Assembly: GCF_000282475.1 (NCBI RefSeq)
Contig: NZ_AKJF01000109.1
Coordinates: forward strand, 16,627-80,626
Reading direction: 5' to 3'
Source of the DNA: Pseudomonas sp. GM78
Lineage (GTDB): Bacteria > Pseudomonadota > Gammaproteobacteria > Pseudomonadales > Pseudomonadaceae
Length of the DNA: 64,000 bases
Part shown: positions 23,574-31,111 of the stretch, piece by piece
How positions within the stretch are numbered: position 1 is the first letter of the stretch
How the letters are laid out: each line of letters starts with the position of its first letter
Position numbers and translations under genes: made by a program
The notes under the pieces: model-generated
Told to the model about the DNA's origin: nothing
The model's input: the letters and a program-made list of their open reading frames with translations, nothing else
The model's database searches: none

Positions 23574-25883
23574 TCAGGCGTCCCGAAAGCTTCTCGGCGG
23601 TGTCGCGTCGATCCCGATCACTCGAATAAATCGCCTGCGATCCTGCCCTTCTAATTCAAGAGCCCGGGTCTGAAGCAATTTAATGAGCTCACTGAATGTC
23701 ATTCGATCGGAACCTGTAGGGTAATGCCATTTTCGATCTTTCTCCTGCAGCACAATGACTAGGAAGCCTGTCGTTGCATTGCGGTTGCGCATGTACTGCC
23801 CCACCAACTGGTGCTCGAGTGCTTCCAAATACTGGGGCACGGTCCAGCGCATGGACATCTTGAGTTCGATGGAGGCGTAGTCTGAACCTTTCCGACAAAG
23901 CACATCCCGTCGCGTGGCCTCTGCTGTCTCGGACTCCCGAGTGACGGTATAACGAGCCCCCGCGAGGTGATTCATTTCACTCCCAAGCAAGGCCTGAAAA
24001 TCGGCTTCCAACGCGAGGCCTTCCTTGTCGGTACTGATGCGAGAAAAGTTCACGGCGCTGAAGAACCGACGAAGACTGAACTCACCTTTTTCAATGCTGT
24101 ACTTCACGGCCAGAAGGTCTTCCTGGACCGCCAGCGCCAGCGAAAGTGTGCCGGCGACTGGCTGCCTGAAGTCGTCATCGAACTTGTCAAAATCCCGTTG
24201 CAATACTGGCGAACGACTGAAGCGTGCTTCCTGCATGTCGAATAAAACACTGCTCAGGTACTGTACTTGCTCGTCGCCCGCAACCTTGCGAATTGCCTCA
24301 AGGGCTTCATAGGCTCTTGTCGACCCTGCTGCAGCAATGGCGGGTATGAGCGCATCACGCAGTTGCTCGGCAGCATCCCGATTACCTGGCGTATACACAC
24401 TTCCTTCAGGATGCTCGATGTCGTTCTCAGGTCGGACGATACCGAAGGTCCATCTATAAAGGGCGGCCAGTGTGTCAACCCCGTCGTCACTCTGTTTGGC
24501 GAGCCCGATCACTTTCGACCCATAGTCCTTTCCGAGGTAGGCCGCCAGTTCGAAAACAAAACTCTGTGCTTGGGGACGGGCGTCAACCAGCCACCGCTCA
24601 AGATGGGATTTGAAGGAATCTGGATGGGTAGTAAGCCAGAAAGCCCCCCACATGACACTTTGTGCCACTGTTTCCAGTAGAGCGGGCTGAATGACGCTCT
24701 CGCCTGATTCAGTAAGCATGGCCGTGCTGAATGTCGCCTGAAGTCGGCTCGACGCCTGCGCCTCAATCACGTCTTGAGTTGTTGTGCCAGGAACATTGCT
24801 TACCAGATTGAGGAGCGACTCGGTCGTGTGATTTCTGCACCGTGGCTGTTTAAGAAGAAAGGACCAGGCCGCCGGCGCCAACGCTGTCTGAATGCTCTCC
24901 GGTGCGTTTTTTAATTCAACAAGCAACTCTTCTGCGTGTTCGAAGGAGGTTGGCCCCCGATCCGCGCGCGCGATCAGCTGCTGTAACTCGACAATCGCCA
25001 CAGCCTGGTGTGCGTCGACCAATGGCCAGAACCATTTAGGAAATCCGTTGATTTCAAAGCAAGCGTATTGAATGGCCTGTCCTACCTGGCTCCCCGACAA
25101 GGTCGGCAAATCGGTGCCGTCGCGAAGCTCTTGGCATAGGCCCAGCAAGCCAGCCACGGTGATGTGGTACGTAGACCTTGGTTCATCCTCCTTAAACATT
25201 GGCAGTTGATCGCGCCAAAGCGTGGACAGCCCGGCCTTGAATGCGGTTGCCAGGTCAGCGCCAGCGACCGCCGCCACGGGCTCGATGCTAACGTCGCTGT
25301 AGCGGGACGACGTGTTTGCCTGCAAAAGCCAGCTAACCAACCAGGCAATTGTCTGACGTCCAGAGCCGTCACGGATCAGCTCAATCTCTTTGTGCAGGGT
25401 TGCCAGTGATGTGGCGTCCATGGTCAAGCGACTCTGTCGAATTTCCTTGGCCGTCGGCCGGGGCTTTTTGCCAGCCGTGGTGTTAGCTTGAGATTTCAGA
25501 ATCGCGGACCGCAGCGGGTCTGACATGAGCGTCGTGGCGTCCTCCAAGGTGGGTTCACAGATAAAGCCAAAGCCAAAAATTGCTTGCATGAGCAATTCAG
25601 CATTTGGGACTGTTAGCTGTAGGATTTTCCGAAGGAGTTCCAAGCGTACCGCCGGGTTCTGGCCAAGCGCTGTGCGCAGAGCTGAAAAATCACTCGAACC
25701 ATAAAAGCATTCGCGGAAAAACCGACGGATGATGAGGCAAAGGAGAACTACGCGGGCTTCATAGCGGATCCCTAAACGAGTGATAAGCGAGGCCAGTACA
25801 TCGATCACAAAACTGATCCTACGATCGGAGAAGTCCGAATAGACTTTCTTTCGGGCGTCGGGCAGATGACGGTCCCGGACCAA
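23574..25883 (-). CDS. C-terminal half of the interrupted gene: helical domain plus PD-(D/E)XK nuclease-like domain
   Basis: This is a 769-codon open frame in the same reading frame as the NTPase upstream, separated from it by one TAG (25908-25910) and 8 sense codons. The first possible start is TTG 25883, which has no convincing ribosome site, so independent translation is doubtful. The region is mostly alpha-helical. Near the end it carries a PD-(D/E)XK-like nuclease core: an acidic EADFQALLG helix, D660 in RRDVLC, the E673-L-K675 motif in ASIELKMS, and a following QLVGQYM resembling the QxxxY of RecB/Cas4 nucleases. It is inferred to be the effector end of a NACHT-NTPase defence-like protein. 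Confidence 0.7.
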   Translation of the reverse strand: MVRDRHLPDARKKVYSDFSDRRISFVIDVLASLITRLGIRYEARVVLLCLIIRRFFRECFYGSSDFSALRTALGQNPAVRLELLRKILQLTVPNAELLMQAIFGFGFICEPTLEDATTLMSDPLRSAILKSQANTTAGKKPRPTAKEIRQSRLTMDATSLATLHKEIELIRDGSGRQTIAWLVSWLLQANTSSRYSDVSIEPVAAVAGADLATAFKAGLSTLWRDQLPMFKEDEPRSTYHITVAGLLGLCQELRDGTDLPTLSGSQVGQAIQYACFEINGFPKWFWPLVDAHQAVAIVELQQLIARADRGPTSFEHAEELLVELKNAPESIQTALAPAAWSFLLKQPRCRNHTTESLLNLVSNVPGTTTQDVIEAQASSRLQATFSTAMLTESGESVIQPALLETVAQSVMWGAFWLTTHPDSFKSHLERWLVDARPQAQSFVFELAAYLGKDYGSKVIGLAKQSDDGVDTLAALYRWTFGIVRPENDIEHPEGSVYTPGNRDAAEQLRDALIPAIAAAGSTRAYEALEAIRKVAGDEQVQYLSSVLFDMQEARFSRSPVLQRDFDKFDDDFRQPVAGTLSLALAVQEDLLAVKYSIEKGEFSLRRFFSAVNFSRISTDKEGLALEADFQALLGSEMNHLAGARYTVTRESETAEATRRDVLCRKGSDYASIELKMSMRWTVPQYLEALEHQLVGQYMRNRNATTGFLVIVLQEKDRKWHYPTGSDRMTFSELIKLLQTRALELEGQDRRRFIRVIGIDATPPRSFRDA

Positions 25884-25907
25884 GCGAATTACCAGCGAAC
25901 GCGCCAG

Positions 25908-27797
25908 CTAATAGGCCTGCTGATCATCCGCAGCGTCGAGAACCGGACCAGTGATAGTGGAGGTCAGGCGGTAAGCTCCTTGACCCCGGTCAAACTGTCG
26001 TTCGACCAAGGTAACGATCTGGGCCACCGTCAGGTGCGACCAGGCCAGGCGGATAATCGAGGCGGAGATCAGGCTTTCATGTAGATCAGTTTCCTCCATC
26101 AGCGCGGTTGCGATGCCTTGAAGGTCCTCGTTGACGCCAAGGTCCAGCAGGTAATACAGGTCGAGGCCCTGTCGTTGTTTCATGAGCAGGGCGAGGTCAC
26201 ACTGACACGCCTTCAGCACCTGCTGGCGCAGAATGTCTGATTGGCTGTAGGTCGCAATATTGATCAGCGCACTTCGGGCGCGATGATTTGAACCATATTG
26301 CTCGAACAGCTCGCTGATCAATGGCAGGTTGCAGTCTGCGCCAACCTGCCAGTAGTTTTCGGGTGTGAGATCGTAATGTTTGCGCCCAAGGCGATCCCCT
26401 TGTGTGGCCACGAGTTGAATACTTCGCCTGATCGCCTCGTGGGCATCAGCCATAGGGATGTCCCGGTTACGTAAGTCACCAAAAAAGGCGACCACTTGCG
26501 GGTCGCGCGGCAAAAGTTCTGCCCGGCAGTAGGCGCTCAACGTCGCCAGCCAACCCAAAATCGGCAGCAGCCGACGCTGTACGCCACGCTCACCAGTAGG
26601 GGCGTCCCAGGAAAACGCATCGACCAGGCGTTTGGCATCTTCGGGTGATTGAACCCGCGAGGCGAAATGTTGCGCGGCAAGAAATGGAACAAGTTCCTCA
26701 GGGTAGAGCTTGACCTGGTGGTGGCCAGCATCAATGAATAGTTGCGATGTCAGCAATTGCTGCAAGCCCGACTCGGAGAGTTGGGTACCCGCAATCAGTC
26801 GCGCGGAAAGCACAGCGTCATCCACGCCGAACTGTTCCGAGGGCATCTCGATGTTTATCCGCTGACAAACCATTGAGGCTGCCGCAATTCTGCTTACAAC
26901 CGCCACCTGTGCAGAGGGAGTGCCAGCAGTTGAAAGGCGATCGTCGCGTCCTTGTTGGAGTTCGACAGCCTGGACCACCCCCTTGTAGACGTCCGTTAGA
27001 CACTCTGGTTGGCGGTTTGCCAGATCGAGGTGGGCAAGGATCGCAAGTCCGCCAGGGCTCTTCGTGAACCCAGGCAGGCCCTTGTTGTGGGCTACCTCGA
27101 GGAGTGTGGCTGCATCATCAACCCCTTGTACACGCTGTAGGTAGGTTTTGGCTTGGGTTGAGGTTAGCGAAGCAAGGGAGAAAATGGACAAGGCGGCCTG
27201 GCTGCTGCTTAGACGGGTGGTTATGGCCTTGTTCGCTTCATCATCAAACAGCCCTCCCAAGTCGGCCTCCTCCTTGGAGGTGACCTCAAGGGGAACATCC
27301 AGAATCTCTGAGAGCTGGCTCAAAACATCCTGAGAGAGTACGGCCGGGCGTGTAGAGATGATCCACTGGGTGTTACTGTTTGGCCATTGAACCGCCTTGA
27401 GGACCTTCTTCAGGGCATGATGCAGGTCGGCCCGCTGCTTGGGCGAAGCCTCATCCAAGGAATCGATGAACAGGGTGACTGGCGCATCAGGAACCTGCTG
27501 CCAGGCCTCGAAGGCATCGACCTCAGACGGGATCAGTGAGTCCTCAAAGGCACCCCGGTCAAGCACTTTGCGCAGTTCGATAAACACCGCGTATTTCCCC
27601 GCCGCGCGTTCACTCTTTGCCTGCTCTTTGAGTTCAGTGGTTTTCCCGAAGTTAGCCGGCGCGACGATAATCGCATAACGGCTTGCCAGAACCTCACCCC
27701 ATGACAATTTACGACCGTTGAGGTCTGACCGCAGTAACTCCTCCTGGTCGTATTTCCTCCGTTGGACGAAGCGTCGGTCTAGATTGAGGTACGGCAT
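25908..27797 (-). CDS. N-terminal half of the interrupted gene: NACHT/STAND-type NTPase
   Basis: The frame gives 629 residues from ATG 27797, which has GGAG 9 bases upstream; GTG 27812 is an alternative start. It opens MPYLNLDRRFVQRRKYDQEE. A Walker A motif APANFGKTTE lies near residues 46-55 and a NACHT-style Walker B VTLFIDSLDEAS near 107-118, with a possible arginine sensor in IISTRP. The remainder is helical-repeat-like. NACHT/STAND NTPases in bacteria are often anti-phage sensors that activate a linked effector. The frame ends at TAG 25908, and reading through it continues directly into the nuclease-like half at 23574-25883. A full-length product would have about 1407 residues. Confidence 0.78.
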   Translation of the reverse strand: MPYLNLDRRFVQRRKYDQEELLRSDLNGRKLSWGEVLASRYAIIVAPANFGKTTELKEQAKSERAAGKYAVFIELRKVLDRGAFEDSLIPSEVDAFEAWQQVPDAPVTLFIDSLDEASPKQRADLHHALKKVLKAVQWPNSNTQWIISTRPAVLSQDVLSQLSEILDVPLEVTSKEEADLGGLFDDEANKAITTRLSSSQAALSIFSLASLTSTQAKTYLQRVQGVDDAATLLEVAHNKGLPGFTKSPGGLAILAHLDLANRQPECLTDVYKGVVQAVELQQGRDDRLSTAGTPSAQVAVVSRIAAASMVCQRINIEMPSEQFGVDDAVLSARLIAGTQLSESGLQQLLTSQLFIDAGHHQVKLYPEELVPFLAAQHFASRVQSPEDAKRLVDAFSWDAPTGERGVQRRLLPILGWLATLSAYCRAELLPRDPQVVAFFGDLRNRDIPMADAHEAIRRSIQLVATQGDRLGRKHYDLTPENYWQVGADCNLPLISELFEQYGSNHRARSALINIATYSQSDILRQQVLKACQCDLALLMKQRQGLDLYYLLDLGVNEDLQGIATALMEETDLHESLISASIIRLAWSHLTVAQIVTLVERQFDRGQGAYRLTSTITGPVLDAADDQQAY

Positions 27798-28166
27798 AGG
27801 CAGGCGCTCCACGAAAACGGTGCGATACGTTAACCTCCAGGGCCCGGAGTTGAAAGCTCGCGATCAGAGGCTTGCTTGATATGAAACTACACTTGCAAGC
27901 CTGCGGGGGCACTCCATGATATGCGTGTGATGCTCAGGTTTGCGCCGAAACGGGCCGGCACGGTGATGTAAAGCGGCATGGGGTCCGATGTTCGGGCTCG
28001 GCAAGAAAGGTTGATTAGCCGTGGATGACGCCGGCCCCTCATCCACGGCCGCTTCCACAACGCATATTGGCGCATCGATAAGTAGGTCTTGCGGTCGCTT
28101 GCCACCAAGGTGGCTGTTCACTGATTGCAGCAATCCGCCAGAAGTGTGGGTTGGGGGAGAGGTGCA
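27798..28166. other. Unassigned stretch between the NTPase gene and the MFS remnant
   Basis: No supported gene is present. It holds the upstream region of the NTPase gene on the minus strand. Minus-strand open frames of 73 and 89 codons overlap each other in different frames and match no family I can name. The inverted sequence GATGACGCCGGCCCC...CCACGGCC is weak. Confidence 0.4.
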
Positions 28167-29076
28167 TCAGTCAATCCGGCGTTGCCACAGTGCAAATATC
28201 GCGGCCCCTGTCGACAGGATCGCTATGAACTGAAACCCATCGAGATAACTCATGAAGATAGATTGGTCGGCAACCAGCTTCAAGATCTGCGAAAGCGCCA
28301 AATCATGGGCAGCCGATAGACTTTGGCCCGCCTGCTCGAAGTGATGGGTCAACTTCTCCATCGCGTGACCAAATACTGGATTGTTGGCGCTGACATTTGT
28401 CGACAGGTTGGTCTGATGAATAGCCACGCGATGTTGTTCGAAGACGATGATCGTGGCTGTCGAAAACGAGTAGGCCATTTGCTTGACGATATTTTTGATG
28501 CGATAGCTGTGGGGGTACAGCTCCATTGCGAAGCTCTGAAAGGCGATATTGGCCACCGGCAAGGCAACAAACATCAGCAGCAGACCGCGCAGGGTCAGAG
28601 GCAGCAATAGCCAGGAAGTACTGGCATACGGCGGCATGCTTGCCATCCATCCGCCGATAAAAGCGGTAAGCAGAAAACCTGGGACGAAGATCCATTTCTT
28701 GTGGCTGACAAGACCGGCGTAACGGAAATAGATCAGGGCTCCGCCGAGAGATGCGAGGGACGTCATACCCACCAGGTGTCCCGCATTTTCCACGGGATAT
28801 CCAAGCCCTCCTTGCAGGAATCGGGAGATCAGGTACCCGAGGGCGTTGTTGATAAAATAATAAAGTGCATACAGCATCAAGCCGGTGCGAAAGGTCGCCT
28901 CTTTCAATCCGTGAAAACGCAACAACGGTCGCGGATGATTCCACTGCTGCCATACGAATACGCCGAGCAACAATAGGCCGCATGCGGTAAGCCCCTCCAG
29001 CAGGGGGGAATCGCTGAATTGGGCAAAGTTCAGTTGCTGCACCACGACTTGCAAGGCCCCGAGTGCCAATGCCGCT
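28167..29076 (-). pseudogene. MFS (DHA2/EmrB-like) transporter, 5'-truncated
   Basis: About 300 residues remain, corresponding to the C-terminal two-thirds of a 14-TM drug:proton antiporter. At least six hydrophobic helices can be read (LLLLGVFVW, LMLYALYYFINNALGYLI, WLLLPLTLRGLLLMFVAL, FIAILSTGAAIFALW). The gene is cut at 29076, where a 79-bp piece of the GGDEF gene begins, so the N-terminal helices and the normal start are missing. The apparent ATG at 29093 falls inside that foreign piece. It is inferred to be non-functional. Confidence 0.8.
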
Positions 29077-29155
29077 ACGATTCGACCGGGCACTACTTCG
29101 GCGATCAGGTGCTGATCGAGGTGGCGCAGCGTATGACCCAGCAGGTTCGTCCCGG
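29077..29155 (+). repeat. 79-bp exact copy of part of the GGDEF domain
   Basis: Bases 29077-29155 are identical to 32169-32247, inside the diguanylate cyclase domain of the GGDEF-EAL gene, in the same orientation. The piece starts exactly where the MFS gene breaks off and ends where the 42-bp repeat starts. Perfect identity implies a recent copy or rearrangement. Confidence 0.9.
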
Positions 29156-29196
29156 CGCTGTCTTGCTGGCGAATGATGGGGATCTAATCGCGAGCC
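29155..29196 (+). repeat. 42-bp direct repeat, copy 1
   Basis: The sequence GCGCTGTCTTGCTGGCGAAT... is identical for 42 bases to 30456-30497. It sits at the junction between the GGDEF fragment and the remnant starting at 29197. The pieces TTGCTGGCGA and ATCGCGAGCC resemble parts of REP arms. Confidence 0.85.
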
Positions 29197-29604
29197 TCGC
29201 CAGAACCGCACACCCTGCGACTTCTACAGGCGATCAGTGACAACATAGAGCATGCACCTCCGCCCAGTGAACCGTACGTTGTTGAGCGTTTGGGAGACCT
29301 ACTTCCTCGCCATGCGGTTCTTGTGGCTCGAATTGCTACTCAACTTATTCAGCTGTGGCGAGACCGTCTTACAAATGTGGGATCTGCGCTCGTCTTTGCA
29401 GGAAGAGAAATCATGGACCTTGCAATCACGCTCCACCGAACGGAAGGAACAAAGCTTGAAGGTTTGCAGATGTTCGAGCAGCTTATCGAGATGGATGCCT
29501 ATCAGGCTCGCGAAGTTCTGAACGAACTTGATCATCGTGTCAAATTGGGTGCCAATCCGCTGCGTCCTCGCTTGCCACGTAGAGTACGTCGAGGCGCTGC
29601 TTGA
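29197..29604 (+). pseudogene. C-terminal remnant of a large helical protein
   Basis: About 135 codons read SPEPHTLRLLQAISDNIEHA, then RLGDLLPRHAVLVARIATQL, then a helical tail ending RPRLPRRVRRGAA and a stop. The frame is blocked upstream by TAA inside the 42-bp repeat, so only the end of the original gene survives. The style, with long amphipathic helices and an IDAY-like EMDAYQAREVLNELDHR block, resembles the tails of large HEAT-repeat proteins found in defence islands. That is an impression, not a family assignment. Confidence 0.55.
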
Positions 29605-29661
29605 ATGATCTGACTATCGAACTGCCAATCACCTGGTACGAAGCCGATTTCGCCCGGTGTC

Positions 29662-29925
29662 TCAATAGATCGCCCCCACGTTGTGGCAGTCATTCTTGAA
29701 CGTGATGTCCAGTATCGCCGTGAGCAGGGGCGGGATGCCGTTTTGCTTTCGGGTGTCGGGATCCAGAAGGGGTGGATTCGACAAAGCAGCCACTTCACTT
29801 ATAGGATCTTCTGCCGCCCCGCCCGTGATCCGCACCCGCTTCCCACAACTGCCTCTCGCCAAAGGACTGTCGACTTCGTTCCCATTCGTGGTTACCGCAT
29901 CTATAAAGATTTCACCCAGGGCCGT
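29662..29925 (-). pseudogene. C-terminal remnant of an unrecognised protein
   Basis: The frame reads FIDAVTTNGNEVDSPLARGS, then GGAAEDPISEVAALSNPPLL, and stops after NDCHNVGAIY. The composition looks coding, but upstream it runs straight into the DUF1302 fragment in another frame. It therefore has no start of its own. The family was not recognised. Confidence 0.4.
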
Positions 29926-30265
29926 TGAGCAGATAATCACTGGCTGCCAGGTAGGTGCCACCCTCCGCGTAGCGGGACGCTTCCCAATCCAGATAATACT
30001 GAGCCTGCAATGCAAGGTTGCTGTTGAGGTCTATCTGGGTCGAGATTTGTGACAGCGGCAGATAGAGCTCCTTGGCCTCAGTACCAGGGTTGGCCTGCGC
30101 TTTTGCCAGGTCCATGGGGCCCTGGGAGTAGGCAATGCCGTTGGTAGCATTAAAAAGCGACTCACCCCAATAGACGTTATGGCGGCCCGCTTTAACGCTC
30201 ACAGTGATCTCGCCGGCATTGAATTGGTAAAACGCGAAAGCGTCGAGCAGTTCTCCGCGACTGAG
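29912..30265 (-). pseudogene. Internal fragment of a DUF1302 gene
   Basis: About 115 codons encode LSRGELLDAFAFYQFN, VYWGESLFNATNGIAYSQ, MDLAKAQANPGTEAKELYLP, ALQAQYYLDWE and YAEGGTYL. Each aligns by eye with the intact DUF1302 protein at 5417-7084 (WGEALLTGGAIHGVSYSQ, SLDLGKAQASPGIEAKELY, AAQYFFDWE, PEAGTYF). Both ends are broken, at about 29925 and 30260. It came from a diverged paralogue, not a recent copy of the intact gene. Confidence 0.8.
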
Positions 30266-30455
30266 CTTCCGAGGGAGCCTGCACCTATCAATAGATCTCT
30301 ACGCCCGCACATCTCGTTCTCGGCAGCCCCCCTCGTTCGTAGTTGGTCGGAGGCCCAGTTGGCTGTTCGCTGCCACTTCAAGGGTTCCTTGGACGTAGCA
30401 ATCTCAGCATCCCAGTAGCGATGGTTGCGCTCGCAGGACCTGAAACCCTTTCGCC
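30256..30455 (-). pseudogene. ThiF/E1-like domain fragment
   Basis: The minus strand reads YWDAEIATSKEPLKWQRTAN, then WASDQLRTRGAAENEM, then RRDLLIGAGSLGSSVAE. The last piece matches the glycine-rich nucleotide-binding loop of ThiF/E1 adenylyltransferases (GAGSLGS). It then breaks into the DUF1302 fragment through the shared bases AGCTCAGTCGCGGAG. ThiF/E1 genes occur in CBASS and other ubiquitin-like anti-phage operons, and this piece may be the relic of one. It is too short to be certain. Confidence 0.5.
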
Positions 30456-30497
30456 GCGCTGTCTTGCTGGCGAATGATGGGGATCTAATCGCGAGCC
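30456..30497 (+). repeat. 42-bp direct repeat, copy 2
   Basis: This is identical to 29155-29196. It borders the ThiF-like fragment, so both copies sit at breakpoints of the scrambled region. This is consistent with recombination between repeats. Confidence 0.85.
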
Positions 30498-31111
30498 AAT
30501 GCCCCCGGGATGGTGCTAACCCGACCATTCCGCGATCGGGAACCCGAGAAGTAATACCCAGGGAGGGGCTCACCGAAGACTTCGCCTATACAAGTGGGCC
30601 ATGTCATATGTTCATAGGCAGGCCGTTACTATGTTCTGCGGCACGTCCGAAGGCTATTGGCATGGAAATGTTCATCGGTCCAAGTTCATGGAAACCGGGC
30701 AGCAGCCTGCGAACTGTGCGGCTCAGCAGAACATCGAAACGGCCGTACACCCCAACCATTCACCCGTGCCCGAGTCACTTGGATTTGTGCGTCGGGCACA
30801 ACGTGATCCTGTAGTTTCTCGAAAGCCTGCGGGCGGTCGGTGTCAACCATGTGGGTTTGAATTTCCAGTACAGCGAACGCGATGCTGTACAGGAGGTGGA
30901 GAATTGGTCGAGAAATTGCCGCGAGTCGAGAAAGCGAAGTCAGGCAAACGGCGGCCATCTGATACTGTTTTTTATGTTGGATCTGAGCCTTTTTTTGGTT
31001 AGTCAGTGCTCTATAGAGTGCGCGTCCGACGCACTAGCGGACAGTGATCGGCCGCCCACTTTTTCAGGCTCTCTGAAGACCGGACGACCTCGAGAGTCTT
31101 CAGGAATCACC
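30498..31111. other. Unassigned remnant DNA upstream of the GGDEF-EAL gene
   Basis: There is no intact gene. A minus-strand frame (30686-30958) with VLEIQTHMVDTDRPQAFEKL and a plus-strand frame (30601-31002) overlap here. The former looks more coding-like but has no recognised family. The final 100 bases should contain the promoter of the GGDEF-EAL gene. Confidence 0.45.

Noticed and set aside
25908-25910. The TAG as pyrrolysine or selenocysteine recoding
   Set aside because: TAG pyrrolysine needs pyl genes not expected in Pseudomonas, and selenocysteine uses TGA. Mutation, error or simple readthrough are more likely.
27864-28133. 89-codon minus-strand ORF with LGGKRPQDLL, reminiscent of an MbcA/ParS-type antitoxin domain
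   Set aside because: The resemblance is limited to about ten residues, no toxin gene is adjacent, and another frame is equally open.
30851-31111. Upstream extension of the GGDEF-EAL gene
   Set aside because: The sequence reads like remnant DNA with no domain, and GTG 31112 has a better ribosome site just before the GAF domain.
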